Assembly: GCA_045586385.1 (NCBI GenBank)
Contig: JAZNAE010000005.1
Location: 62,001 to 126,000, forward strand
Source of the DNA: Suilimivivens sp045586385
GTDB lineage: Bacteria > Bacillota > Clostridia > Lachnospirales > Lachnospiraceae
Direction: 5' to 3'
DNA: 64,000 nt
Part shown: one piece after another, positions 7,059-16,843 of the stretch
Layout: every line of letters starts with the position of its first letter
Numbering within the stretch: position 1 is the stretch's first letter
The notes under the pieces: model-generated
Databases searched by the model: none
What the model was told of the DNA's origin: nothing
Seen by the model: the letters and a program-made list of their open reading frames with translations, nothing else
Program-made: the position numbers and the translations under genes

Positions 7059-10000
7059 ATGAATGTTTGGCTGCAAATAGGATTAGGATTATTACCGGGA
7101 GCGTTGGTTGCGATGATTATTTTGATAAAGCGACGGGCGTTTTGTTTTGGTACGCTTTTTTCAACCTTCCTGCTTTTGGCGGGCTGTGGCATATCCCTAT
7201 TTTTTGGCGGCACTGCTCTTTTGAAGGATGGCACTATGGAAGTACAGATGTCTGAAAAGAAAATGATGGCATTTGCCAATGCACTTGCAGAAGAAGGCGC
7301 CTATGACGCAGCTATTGAGGTTTTAGAACAATATAGCAGTGAATACGGATATAATGATGAATGCAGACTGTTAACGGCACGTATTGCAGTTATGGAAGGA
7401 GATTTCGAAAGTGCCCACGGTCTGTATCATTATTTGTGTGAGAATACAGATTTAATTTCTGCAGATACGGAGGAAGTTGTATTTGTAGATATGAAATTGG
7501 AAAACAGTACGGCAGACCTTGTTATGATAGAATATCTGAAGTCTGTGGGAGAAAATATTGAAGACTATGGTTACACAGAAAGTATATACGAGGATATCAA
7601 AAAGAGTGAACAGAAAACAATTGATGATATTAAAAGAGATATCAAAAATGCGATAGAAGACAGTTATAGTATTTCTGATGAGTGCTCGGACTGTGCAGAA
7701 GCAGTAGCAGGCATTTTAGAAGTATATGAGGATGTGTCAGAAAATAATTACGCAACTCCAGAGGAAAGTGAAGAAAAAGAAAAGAACTTGCGCAGATATG
7801 GCAGAACTTTTGAAGATATAGAAAGCAATGCACCGGAATATATGGCGATGGAATGTGTGGAAAAAGCACGTATCAAGTCCTATGTGATAAGCGGTGATTT
7901 TGAGCAGATAGCAGAAAAATTGGAAGAAAAAGCTTCTTATCATGAACTGATGGTAGTAGCTGAGTTATATATGAGCGGTTTGGTCAAAGAATCTGATTTT
8001 TCAGATGACTATCAAAAGATTGACAACGAAAATGCTGATTTGATAGAGGATAAGTTGTCTGCAATTTATAAAGAAAATTCAGATGATTTGAATAAACAGG
8101 AAAAGAAAGCATTTAAAGAACGTATTGAGGCAATTAACGTACAGTTAAAAGATCCGGTTCTTGCATCCGTAAAGGAAGAACTGACAGATGTAGCCAACGA
8201 GGAAGCAGGAACAGATGCAACGAAAGTATACCTGGAACTTGCAAAAATAGAAAATTATTTCGGTAATGAAACATCTACCGATTCCTATTTAAGTACAGCT
8301 ATCTACAGTTCTCCGGAATGTGAAGATGACAGTTATGTTTCCGCAATGTCACAGATTATTACGGTCATCAGTAATGATGAAGAAAATGATAAAGAAAACA
8401 TTAAAAATGTTGCTACCTATGTGGAAAACGTGTTAGACCATTCTCTGACAGTGAATGTAGAAAGTATTGTTTCGCCTCAAAATCAGATTGCAGTGGAAGA
8501 GGAGGATGAATCTGTTGACTTTACAAGAACTACCGTTGATTATGTGAGCCGGGTTAAAAGTGCCATTTCTATCGGTAAAATAGATGCTTCCGGTTTTGAA
8601 AAAATTGTGTCTACAGTACAGATAGACAGTGATTATCTGACAGATGTGGATGAACTGAAGGCAGCACTGAAAGTATACGATTGTGGTGCGGAAATTTCAG
8701 ATTTTACACTTAAGAAAATAAATTATGAAGGCTCCAACATCATGCTTGTCTGTGATGTGTCCGGCAGTATGAGCGGAAACATCCAGGATTTAAGGGATGC
8801 GGTAGTTACCTTTATTACGGATAAAAATGCAAATGAAGATATTGCGGTAGTGACTTTTGATGATACCATTGTTGACACAAAGTTTTTCGGAACGCCGGAT
8901 GATGAACTGATTGCATTTGCCCAAAACATGCAAATAGCCGGCGGTACAGACATTTTCTCAGCGGTTACAAACTGTTTAGATGGTTTCTCGGCAGAGCCGG
9001 AGGATAATAATGTCCTTATCTTAATGACAGATGGACAGGATAATTATGCCAGAGATGCAGAAACAATCTATGCGGAAATAGGCACGCGTGCATTACAAAA
9101 GGGAATCACTGTCTATACCATGGGACTTGGCACAAGTGTGGATACAAACTATTTAAGCATCATCGCCGGAAGCGGCAATGGAGAGTTTCTTTATGTATCA
9201 GACAGTTCCAGTTTATCGTCATTCTATGATTTGCTGCATGCACAGGTATATAATCAATATGAAATTACCTATCAGGCACAGGATACAATCACTATGTCAG
9301 GACGTACTTTGGAAGTCGTATTGCCGGATGAAAATCTCCGTGATGTGAAGACTTACTCATTGAAAGATGCCGCTGATGTGCAGGGAGGACTTCCAATCAG
9401 CAATGGCATAACAATACAGGGAATGAATCCCAAATACATATATAAAGGAAAGCAGGATACTTCTGTTAAATTAAAAGGAACAGGATTTAAAGAAGACAGT
9501 AAGATGTCTGTTAAACTTAACGGAAATATTGACTATTCCGTTACCGCTACTTATGTGGATGCAGAGACCTATACAATTACCATTCCTGCAAGTGTAGCAG
9601 TGGGTAAATATAATGTGGAAATTACCATTGACGGTCATAAAAAAGTACTTCAAAACGGATTTTCCGTCATTGCCAAATGCGGAGAGAAGAAGACTGCATT
9701 TGGCCCCTATGTCTTTACGTCAGCTGAGAAAATAGAAAATGGTATTGATAACTGTACGCTACGTGGAAATGTTACCATGAACGGCTGGTTACATTTTAAA
9801 GGTGATGTGACAATTGTAGGAAATTTGGAAAATGGAGATTCTGTCAGGGTGACAGATGACAGTGGCTCGTATGTTGAATTTGATACTGTTACAGCATCCG
9901 GATTTGGACAATATCTGGCGCAAAAAGGTGTTTCGCTGGATATACCTGCACTATATAATTTCACATTGTATAATGACCAGCAAAACTTATATGATTATGA

Positions 10001-11171
10001 AAATTATATGGTAGATGATATTTCAACGGGCACTTTAGAAATTTACAATTTGCTTAAACTTAACAGTCTTGTAGTGCGTTTGTATCCAAACAGTATCGGC
10101 ATCCATTATTATAATGGGTTGCCCAACCTACCTTTCCAGGATAAAATCCTAATTTTAAAATCACAGGAATTGTTTGAAATTTCTTGTGACGGAAGCGCAC
10201 AGATTACCAATGAAAATGTTGGTATTGTTTTAAACGCAGAGTATGAAGGTAATGATGATAAAGGATTTAATACACCTGTAAAACTTCTAAATGCACCGGT
10301 TCAGTTTAATGGCGATGTTAAGGTTGACATTAATACTATCAGTAATGAATATGCCGTTGGTGCTATGATTAAATTCATGATTTTAGATAAAAGTTCGCCG
10401 GGACTTGGAGCAGAAGTTAAATGGAAAGGAAATCTGGTTCCCGATTCCGTAAAACTAAGTTTGGAATTAGGCAAAGCGCTGAAACTGCCTACAGCGGTTC
10501 CGCTTGAAATGAATGATTTTAGCTTTGAGGTGTCAGACATAAATTCGGCAGTGGAGAATGGAACATGGACAAGCCTTAAATTTACAGGGGCATTTTCCTT
10601 GACAAGTTTGAATCTTAAGACGTATATGCCTAAACTGGAGAAATACATAGATGATGTTAGCATTTTATCCATGCCGGAAACCACAGCATCTATACAAATT
10701 TCGCCTTTCCAGATTGAAACATCTGCAAAGCTAATGTTTTTGGATACAATTCAACTTGCCCAGTCAGAAGTGCAGATAGGTAACTTTGACTATACCAATC
10801 CGCTTCTTCAGTTTGATAATGAAGCTGTGAAAGGTGTCAAGGCAGCACTGAAAACAGGTATCATGTGGGAAAGCAAAAAAGGACAAATATCTTTAGATTT
10901 GTCCGGTAAGGGAGAACTTGATGCTCACTCAAGATTCGTAGGAGCAATATATGAAGGAACTGCGGAATATGATATTAAGTTATGGTTATTTAATTCGGAA
11001 GACAAGTATTTCGGTACATATGCGCTTGGTTTTTATATAACACATGAAGGTGAAAAACAGTTTGTTTTTGCTTATAAGTATCTGAACAAAGACGGGGAAT
11101 ATGAAGGTGATTTCCACAGTATTGGTGCAGACAGCATATGGGAAAAGAATAAGAGCGGTGTATTAACTTAA
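7059..11171 (+). CDS. 1370-residue membrane-anchored protein with von Willebrand A and IPT/TIG domains
   Basis: Two N-terminal hydrophobic segments (about residues 4-24 and 30-54) anchor the protein. Residues ~65-550 are acidic and helical, with TPR-like pieces (AYDAAIEVLEQYSSEYG, GDFESAHGLYHYLC). Residues ~555-745 form a vWA domain with an intact MIDAS: DVSGSMSG near 565, the Thr of GGTDIFSA near 628 and TDGQDN near 655. Residues ~783-870 look like an IPT/TIG beta domain (IQGMNPKYIYKGKQ...LKGTGF). The last ~500 residues are beta-rich with no family I recognise. This is likely an extracytoplasmic, metal-dependent protein-binding scaffold. It is followed after 14 nt by a membrane partner gene. 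The domain combination is not one I can name. Confidence 0.8.
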   Translation: MNVWLQIGLGLLPGALVAMIILIKRRAFCFGTLFSTFLLLAGCGISLFFGGTALLKDGTMEVQMSEKKMMAFANALAEEGAYDAAIEVLEQYSSEYGYNDECRLLTARIAVMEGDFESAHGLYHYLCENTDLISADTEEVVFVDMKLENSTADLVMIEYLKSVGENIEDYGYTESIYEDIKKSEQKTIDDIKRDIKNAIEDSYSISDECSDCAEAVAGILEVYEDVSENNYATPEESEEKEKNLRRYGRTFEDIESNAPEYMAMECVEKARIKSYVISGDFEQIAEKLEEKASYHELMVVAELYMSGLVKESDFSDDYQKIDNENADLIEDKLSAIYKENSDDLNKQEKKAFKERIEAINVQLKDPVLASVKEELTDVANEEAGTDATKVYLELAKIENYFGNETSTDSYLSTAIYSSPECEDDSYVSAMSQIITVISNDEENDKENIKNVATYVENVLDHSLTVNVESIVSPQNQIAVEEEDESVDFTRTTVDYVSRVKSAISIGKIDASGFEKIVSTVQIDSDYLTDVDELKAALKVYDCGAEISDFTLKKINYEGSNIMLVCDVSGSMSGNIQDLRDAVVTFITDKNANEDIAVVTFDDTIVDTKFFGTPDDELIAFAQNMQIAGGTDIFSAVTNCLDGFSAEPEDNNVLILMTDGQDNYARDAETIYAEIGTRALQKGITVYTMGLGTSVDTNYLSIIAGSGNGEFLYVSDSSSLSSFYDLLHAQVYNQYEITYQAQDTITMSGRTLEVVLPDENLRDVKTYSLKDAADVQGGLPISNGITIQGMNPKYIYKGKQDTSVKLKGTGFKEDSKMSVKLNGNIDYSVTATYVDAETYTITIPASVAVGKYNVEITIDGHKKVLQNGFSVIAKCGEKKTAFGPYVFTSAEKIENGIDNCTLRGNVTMNGWLHFKGDVTIVGNLENGDSVRVTDDSGSYVEFDTVTASGFGQYLAQKGVSLDIPALYNFTLYNDQQNLYDYENYMVDDISTGTLEIYNLLKLNSLVVRLYPNSIGIHYYNGLPNLPFQDKILILKSQELFEISCDGSAQITNENVGIVLNAEYEGNDDKGFNTPVKLLNAPVQFNGDVKVDINTISNEYAVGAMIKFMILDKSSPGLGAEVKWKGNLVPDSVKLSLELGKALKLPTAVPLEMNDFSFEVSDINSAVENGTWTSLKFTGAFSLTSLNLKTYMPKLEKYIDDVSILSMPETTASIQISPFQIETSAKLMFLDTIQLAQSEVQIGNFDYTNPLLQFDNEAVKGVKAALKTGIMWESKKGQISLDLSGKGELDAHSRFVGAIYEGTAEYDIKLWLFNSEDKYFGTYALGFYITHEGEKQFVFAYKYLNKDGEYEGDFHSIGADSIWEKNKSGVLT

Positions 11172-11185
11172 TTTGAGGTGACATG

Positions 11186-13042
11186 ATGAAGATATCTAGG
11201 AAACAAAAAATCCAAATATGGATACAGATAATGGTACTGTGTTTATCCTTTTGGATGAATGCAGTATCTGTACAGGCTGCACCCAAACAGGCAGAAATAG
11301 TGACAACCGATACACAAGGGGATTTAACGGTTCTCTTTACATTTGATAAAGAAGTAGTAGATATTACTTTTATATCACCTTCCGGAGAACGTAAAACAAA
11401 TGGGGACAGTGATGTAGAATATGCAGCAGGTGAACTGTGGTGTACTTACCGCATTAAAGATGCCAAGGCCGGCACATGGAAAGTAGAATATGATTTAGGC
11501 AGAAACAGTGAAATCACCTATGATATTGTAGAAGATGAAAGCGGATTATGGATTCAATATTTGACTGTTTCAGAAACGGAGAGCGAGAAGGTGTCAGTTG
11601 CTTTTCAGGCAGATTATGAGCCGGAAAAGATTTACTATAATTATGAGCTGTACGCAGTGAGCACAACAGATAAAGATTCTTTAATAGAGCTTACAAAGGG
11701 GAGTGCAAGATCCGGGGAAGAAAAGAGCATTGATGTGAAACTGAGCGGCCTTTCCGGAGATAATTATGTGCTTCGGCTGGAAGTATATTATGATACCGGT
11801 ACGGTAGAAGTGTTTGATACCATGATATCGGATGCTTTTGATTATAAAAATCCCAATGAACCGCAGGCAATTGAAAATTTTAAGGTGAAGGTGGATGCCG
11901 GTAATCTGGTATGCCATATTGATTGGGATGAATATGTAGGCTGGGGAAGTGATGCCTATCAGGTCGAAGCAAAAGTGGCAGGAGAAACCGTATACGAAGC
12001 TGATTGGGAAAGAGATGTAAGGACGGACAGTATTTTGTATCCTGCTGATGCTACAGCCATGGAAATCAGCTTGTCATACAAGGACGGAAATATTAGGTCG
12101 GAAAAGAAGATAAAAACAATTCCGCTAACAGATGAAAGTTTGACAATCATCACACCGGAAGTGACCAATTCCTCCCAAGCGGTTTTGAAGTACAGTGCCA
12201 AAAAAGAACGCATGTTAAATGTGAACGTAAACGGCGTGGATGGCATGTATCAGGTGAGTGGTGAGGGAGAAGTTTCATTTGACCTTATGGAAGGTATGAA
12301 TACTATCTATGCGGAAATGGAAACGGATGATCTGATTACTTATATCGTAGATGCGGAAGTTTACTGTGATTTCATTCCGCCGGAAATTAAGTTGTATGAA
12401 GATTTGGACGGAAAAACTTTTTATACAGACAGTGTAGCGATTATAGGTAAAATGTCAGGTGGAAATATCCTCCGTATTGCAGGAGAAACCATAACATCGG
12501 ATGAAAACGGTGATTTTACATATCATGCCAACTTGTCATTGGGTGAAAATCTGATTGAACTGGAAGCGGAAGATGTAAACGGTAATACATCCAAAATGGT
12601 TTTGACTTTATATAAAGGATCGGATTTAGTAGGTGGAGTCATTACCAAAATAGGGTTGGCAGAGTTGCTACCATTATTAGTGGCACTGCTTGTCAGCATG
12701 ATTATTATTATCATAGCATTAGTCGCTATGAAAAAGCCGGATAAAAATAGTCCTAAGAAGTATCGGACGTGGCCGTTTATTCTATGGGATGTTTTTGTGG
12801 CAGGTGCAGAAGCAGTTTGTATCTTGCAGTTTATCGTAAGATATCGGTTTAGTAATTCTATGAAATACTTGGAATTAGCAGAAAAATCTGCAACAAAGGC
12901 AGCACAATATCTCAAGATAGAAAGATTTTTTGCACTTGCGTCTGTTGCAGGCATACTGTTACTGCTAATAAGTGTTGTTATCACAATTCTGGTGGCAAAA
13001 AGAAACAAAAAGAAAAGGCTTGAAATGAAGGGAGAAAATTAA
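11186..13042 (+). CDS. exported membrane protein with bacterial Ig-like domain, partner of the vWA protein
   Basis: 618 aa. It begins with a signal peptide or anchor (QIMVLCLSFWMNAVSVQAA). The extracellular part, ~460 residues, is beta-rich; its last repeat (about residues 395-475) is a Big/Glucodextranase-B-like Ig module with GENLIELEAEDVNGNTSK. A transmembrane helix follows near residues 490-512, then a short loop and two further helices, with a Lys-rich cytoplasmic end (KRNKKKRLEMK). ATG 11186 is preferred to 11183 because the GAGG at 11175-11178 is 7 nt away. It sits between the vWA gene (14 nt) and the zinc-ribbon/YARHG gene (1 nt), so all three are almost certainly one operon. No specific function can be assigned. 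Confidence 0.75.
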   Translation: MKISRKQKIQIWIQIMVLCLSFWMNAVSVQAAPKQAEIVTTDTQGDLTVLFTFDKEVVDITFISPSGERKTNGDSDVEYAAGELWCTYRIKDAKAGTWKVEYDLGRNSEITYDIVEDESGLWIQYLTVSETESEKVSVAFQADYEPEKIYYNYELYAVSTTDKDSLIELTKGSARSGEEKSIDVKLSGLSGDNYVLRLEVYYDTGTVEVFDTMISDAFDYKNPNEPQAIENFKVKVDAGNLVCHIDWDEYVGWGSDAYQVEAKVAGETVYEADWERDVRTDSILYPADATAMEISLSYKDGNIRSEKKIKTIPLTDESLTIITPEVTNSSQAVLKYSAKKERMLNVNVNGVDGMYQVSGEGEVSFDLMEGMNTIYAEMETDDLITYIVDAEVYCDFIPPEIKLYEDLDGKTFYTDSVAIIGKMSGGNILRIAGETITSDENGDFTYHANLSLGENLIELEAEDVNGNTSKMVLTLYKGSDLVGGVITKIGLAELLPLLVALLVSMIIIIIALVAMKKPDKNSPKKYRTWPFILWDVFVAGAEAVCILQFIVRYRFSNSMKYLELAEKSATKAAQYLKIERFFALASVAGILLLLISVVITILVAKRNKKKRLEMKGEN

Positions 13043-13043
13043 A

Positions 13044-13952
13044 ATGTTTTGTACACAATGTGGTCAGGAAATCAGAGATGGTTTAAAGTTTTGTACAAGC
13101 TGTGGAACACCGGTAAAGAGTGCACCCACACAGCCCGTAAGCGAACAGGTAACTGCTGCACCAATAACAAGTGCGGAGCCGGAGAACGTGCAGCCTGTGA
13201 ATACACAGCCCGTTAATGTACAGCCGGAGCATGTACAACCGGAGAACATACAGCCGGTGGCTGCTCAAAAGCCTGCGAAAAAGAAAGGGATAGGTGCTAT
13301 CATCGCACTTATTATTGTGTTAATCGTCATTATTCTTGCACTAATCGGTGTTTCTTTTGTAGAGTTTTGGATTACCGGCGGAAAAGAAGAAATATATGAA
13401 ACCCTGGGGATTTCGGTAGATGTCGACAGCGATGAAGACGAAGATACAGATGATGACGAAGACAACGAGGAAGATGAAGACGAGGTCGAAATGTCGGAAG
13501 ATGAGATAGGAGATGAGGATGCCGAAGAGGGAGAAGAAAAAGAGACTGAAGACATAGAGGAAGAAGCCGCAAAAGAAGCAGATGTTAAGCCTGTAGAAGA
13601 AGCGGATATGGAAGAGGATTACGAGGAAACTGAAGAAGCTGTAGAAGAAGCTGATGTGGAAGCCGTGGAAGAAGAGTCCGAATATGTTTTGGAAGACAGT
13701 GACGTAAGATATTTAACCATGGATGATCTGGAGGGTCTTACTGCAGATGAGTGCAGACTTGCAAGAAATGAATTGTATGCACGCCATGGCAGACGCTTTA
13801 CAGATGAAGCATTACAAAACTACTTTGACGGATGCAGCTGGTATGAAGGGACCATAGATGCGGCAGATTTTAAGGAATCTATGTTGAGCGATGTGGAGGT
13901 TGCAAACAGGGATTTGATTGTAGAGTACGAGAAAGAGATGGGCTATCGATGA
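13044..13952 (+). CDS. zinc-ribbon, single-TM protein with acidic stalk and YARHG domain
   Basis: 302 aa. Zinc ribbon at residues 1-24 (FCTQCG...FCTSCG), a QPxxx repeat linker (~46-72), a transmembrane helix (~80-105), a highly acidic stalk (~130-230, mostly Asp/Glu), and a C-terminal YARHG domain containing LARNELYARHGRRF and YFDGCSWYEGT. YARHG is an extracellular module, often in peptidoglycan- or surface-associated Firmicute proteins. With the zinc ribbon inside and YARHG outside it resembles TcaA-type envelope sensors. Its stop overlaps the start of the amidase gene by four bases (ATGA), which implies translational coupling. Confidence 0.85.
   Translation: MFCTQCGQEIRDGLKFCTSCGTPVKSAPTQPVSEQVTAAPITSAEPENVQPVNTQPVNVQPEHVQPENIQPVAAQKPAKKKGIGAIIALIIVLIVIILALIGVSFVEFWITGGKEEIYETLGISVDVDSDEDEDTDDDEDNEEDEDEVEMSEDEIGDEDAEEGEEKETEDIEEEAAKEADVKPVEEADMEEDYEETEEAVEEADVEAVEEESEYVLEDSDVRYLTMDDLEGLTADECRLARNELYARHGRRFTDEALQNYFDGCSWYEGTIDAADFKESMLSDVEVANRDLIVEYEKEMGYR
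13182..13256 (+). repeat. 15-bp tandem repeat in the zinc-ribbon/YARHG gene
   Basis: Five in-frame units of 15 bp encode ENVQP, VNTQP, VNVQP, EHVQP and ENIQP; a sixth is degenerate (VAAQK). It forms the linker between the zinc ribbon and the membrane helix and may vary in copy number. Confidence 0.8.
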
Positions 13953-15097
13953 AAACGAGAATAAAATCTGCATTGGTTTGTCTTTGCATAAGTATGGCAG
14001 TGGTGATGACCGGGTGCGCTGAAAAAGATTCTGAAACTTCCTATGAAGTGGAAACGGTAGAGATACCACAGGAAAGTGAAGACAATTCCATGGAAGAGCA
14101 GGAAAGTGTGGAAAATGAAAAGGCAGATGCTACTGATGCTGTGACTGGCGTCTTGGCTGACGAAGCTGCAGAAGCAGAAACGCGGGAAAATGAAACGGAA
14201 GAGATAACTACGGCAGAGGAAGGACAGAGACAGGAAGAACAGCAACAACCTGTCATAGAGGAAATTCCGGAAACTGCGTATTATACCACTGACAAAGTGA
14301 ATTTCCGGGTAGCAAATTCCACAGATTCAGAAATTATTGATACCTTGCCGAGGAATGTACAGGTACAGGGTCGCGGTCACTGTGATGGCTGGTACTTTGT
14401 ACAGTACAATGGGAAAGAAGGATTTATCAGCGAGGAGTATTTAACAACTGAGAAAATAGAGATAACAGGAAAATTGATTGTGATTGATGCGGGACACCAG
14501 AAAAAAGGAAATTCCGAAAAAGAACCGGTGGGTCCCGGTGCTACGGAAATGAAAGCAAAGGTGGCAGGGGGAACATCGGGAGTTTCTACGGGAAAACCGG
14601 AATATGAACTGACCTTGGAAGTTTCCTTAAAACTGAAAGAGGAATTGGAAGCAAGGGGATATCAGGTAATCATGTGCAGGGAAACCAATGATATCAACAT
14701 CAGTAACGCAGAAAGAGCAGAGATTGCAAACTCCAATCAGGCAGATGCGTTTGTCAGAATTCATGCAAACGGTTCTACCAATTCGTCGGTAAGTGGTTCC
14801 ATGACCATATGCCAGACCTCGTCCAATCCTTATAATGCAGAATTATATAGCAAGAGTAAGGCACTATCTACTTATGTGTTGGACGAAATGGTGGCGGCAA
14901 CAGGCGCAAGAAGAGAGCGTGTCTGGGAAACAGACACCATGAGTGGCATTAACTGGTGCCAGGTGCCGGTAACCATTGTGGAAATGGGGTATATGACAAA
15001 TCCTACAGAAGATGAGCTGATGGCTACAGAGGAATATCAGTTGAAGATTGTTGCGGGAATTGCCAACGGCATTGATGCATTTTTTCTAGAAGGATAG
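13949..15097 (+). CDS. SH3-domain N-acetylmuramoyl-L-alanine amidase lipoprotein (Amidase_3)
   Basis: 382 aa. A lipoprotein signal with lipobox MTGC (Cys near residue 23) anchors it outside. After a Glu-rich linker comes a bacterial SH3 domain (~110-168: VNFRVANSTDSEIIDTLP, GWYFVQYNGKEGFIS). The C-terminal zinc amidase has its ligands in DAGHQ, the Glu of KPEYELTLEVS and RIHANG, and the catalytic Glu in VEMGYMTNPTED. It cleaves the amide bond between MurNAc and the stem peptide. The gene overlaps the preceding zinc-ribbon/YARHG gene by ATGA, so production of the hydrolase is tied to that protein. It is the only recognisable enzyme in the cluster. Confidence 0.93.
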   Translation: MKTRIKSALVCLCISMAVVMTGCAEKDSETSYEVETVEIPQESEDNSMEEQESVENEKADATDAVTGVLADEAAEAETRENETEEITTAEEGQRQEEQQQPVIEEIPETAYYTTDKVNFRVANSTDSEIIDTLPRNVQVQGRGHCDGWYFVQYNGKEGFISEEYLTTEKIEITGKLIVIDAGHQKKGNSEKEPVGPGATEMKAKVAGGTSGVSTGKPEYELTLEVSLKLKEELEARGYQVIMCRETNDINISNAERAEIANSNQADAFVRIHANGSTNSSVSGSMTICQTSSNPYNAELYSKSKALSTYVLDEMVAATGARRERVWETDTMSGINWCQVPVTIVEMGYMTNPTEDELMATEEYQLKIVAGIANGIDAFFLEG

Positions 15098-15132
15098 ATG
15101 GGAGTTAATAGTAGACAAAGGAGTTTTTTACA

Positions 15133-16575
15133 ATGAAATATTGTAGTAAATGTGGCAATCAAATGCAGGATGAAGCAATGTTTTGTGCTGCTTGTGGCTG
15201 TAAAGCAGAAGGAAATGTGCAGACCATGCCGGCCCGGGATGAACTTCCGGTAAAAAAGAAAAAAACAGGAAAATTGTGGAAAGTTCTTTTAATAGTCGTT
15301 GCGGTTATTATTTTAGCAGTGCTTATAGGAGCAATTGTTTTTTTGACTGCCCGGGCAAAAAAAGCCGGTGAATATGCAACCTATATTGAAGAGGCTGAAT
15401 CTTATGCGGAGGAAGGTGAATTTGACCGTGCAGTGAAAGAACTTAAGAAGGCAATTAAGTTAAGCGAGAAAGATGAAGTTGCATATTTGTTACTGTCCGA
15501 TATTTATGAAGAAATGGGAGAGTATGATAAGGCAACAGATATTTTAGAGGAAGGTTATGAAAAGACAGACTCCCCAAAAATAAAAAAAGCGATAAAGAAA
15601 ATGCAGGAAAACCGCGATGAGGAACCGGTGTTGCCAGGAGAATCAGTTGCGGAAACGGCACCGGCAGAGGAGCGTACGGAAGAAGCTGTTGCGGAAGAGA
15701 TACCGGCAGAGACGGGCACAGGGGAATCTGAGGAAACACCACAGAGAATAATGGAAGAGGAAATTCTGGATTTATATGATGATTTTTTGAAAGGCAATAC
15801 TTCTGCTTGTGTTTCAAACGATGTGACGGGTACTTTTGAAGGCTATATGGATGCAAATAACAGGGTTGCCATGCAGGATATACTTGAAATGCTGAAAGCA
15901 GAATATTTGGACTATTCGGGTTCGGATGAGAAACTAAGCAGTATACAGTATTCAGTCATTGATTGTGGTAAGGATGGGGTACCTGATTTGGCACTTCGTT
16001 TTGTTGGCCTTGATTATTACTGCGATGATGATGACAGCAATATGACTTTTGCTATCAGATATGAAGATGGTGAACTCAGTGTTTGCTATGCAGGGTTTCA
16101 TTATGCGAGAGGTATCTTAGAACTTTATCATTATGGACTTGCGGAATATTTAGGAAGCGGTGGTGCCGGTGCCTTGTATGATAGTTATAGCTTAATTGGT
16201 GAAGATGGCAGGTGTGAAGAGGTTTATAGTGCTTCTCACAATTATGGTATGTGGGCCGGAGAAATCGATTATGATGCCTATGAAGAGTGCTTTGATTATG
16301 AACAGGAAAATGATGAACTTTGCATAGCTACTTATTACATAGGGGACGGAGTTTTCCACACATATGAGATTGACTATGATTATGAAGAAGAATGTTTGAA
16401 CTTTATACAACTGTTGGAAGAAAAGGGAATAGTTTTTTGCTCAAAAGAAGATATTGACTTATTGATTATGTCAAATATGCTGGATAATGGAATGAAAGAA
16501 GAGTGTATGGAAAAAAGAGAAATTGATTGGCTTACGCTACATGAATCTTTTTACAGTGAATATGTAGGAGAATGA
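15133..16575 (+). CDS. zinc-ribbon, single-TM protein with TPR and a large extracellular domain
   Basis: 480 aa. Zinc ribbon at residues 1-23 (YCSKCG...FCAACG), a transmembrane helix (~48-73), then TPR-like helices (EEGEFDRAVKELKKAIKLS, MGEYDKATDILEEGYE; ~80-150), a Glu/Ala/Pro linker and a C-terminal domain with a DCGKDGVPDLALRF motif typical of 'D-x-DG-x-PEL' extracellular modules. It follows the amidase by 35 nt with AAGGAG before the ATG. The frame looks cut short: coding-like sequence continues past its TGA (see 16576-16816), so the original protein was probably longer. Confidence 0.8.
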   Translation: MKYCSKCGNQMQDEAMFCAACGCKAEGNVQTMPARDELPVKKKKTGKLWKVLLIVVAVIILAVLIGAIVFLTARAKKAGEYATYIEEAESYAEEGEFDRAVKELKKAIKLSEKDEVAYLLLSDIYEEMGEYDKATDILEEGYEKTDSPKIKKAIKKMQENRDEEPVLPGESVAETAPAEERTEEAVAEEIPAETGTGESEETPQRIMEEEILDLYDDFLKGNTSACVSNDVTGTFEGYMDANNRVAMQDILEMLKAEYLDYSGSDEKLSSIQYSVIDCGKDGVPDLALRFVGLDYYCDDDDSNMTFAIRYEDGELSVCYAGFHYARGILELYHYGLAEYLGSGGAGALYDSYSLIGEDGRCEEVYSASHNYGMWAGEIDYDAYEECFDYEQENDELCIATYYIGDGVFHTYEIDYDYEEECLNFIQLLEEKGIVFCSKEDIDLLIMSNMLDNGMKEECMEKREIDWLTLHESFYSEYVGE

Positions 16576-16816
16576 AAGATTACAAGAGACGGAGAGACCA
16601 CTTCGGAATTGTACGATGATAACATTACTGGATGCAGACGAAGCGAATAAGAGCGGTGAGACCTTTAGTTTCATTGGAAAAGACAGTCAATTCCAAAATA
16701 TAATTTGGGAAGTTACCTACAATGGAGAATTCTGGGAAGTGGAAGTAAGCAAGGACGACGGCTTTAGTTTATCCGGTTATTTTGATGAGAATTTCTATTT
16801 CCATGTTGAGGAATAA
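16576..16816 (+). pseudogene. decayed 3' extension of the zinc-ribbon/TPR gene
   Basis: Directly after the TGA at 16573-16575 the same frame reads KITRDGETTSELYDDNIT before failing. From 16616 a second frame reads ITLLDADEANKSGETFSF and continues for 66 codons to 16816 (ending YFDENFYFHVEE). Joining the two gives one smooth acidic segment, as expected if a nonsense mutation and one frameshift had broken a longer C-terminus. Alternatively the 66-codon frame is a separate small gene: it starts in an ATGA overlap with a 15-codon frame that itself starts in an ATGA overlap with the upstream stop, but no Shine-Dalgarno is seen. Confidence 0.5.
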
Positions 16817-16843
16817 ACGATAAGGAAAATTTTTGACAGAAAC

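Noticed and set aside
13265..13555. Long antisense frame rich in Ser opposite the acidic stalk of the zinc-ribbon/YARHG gene
   Set aside because: It is the mirror of Asp/Glu codons; no ribosome site or family.
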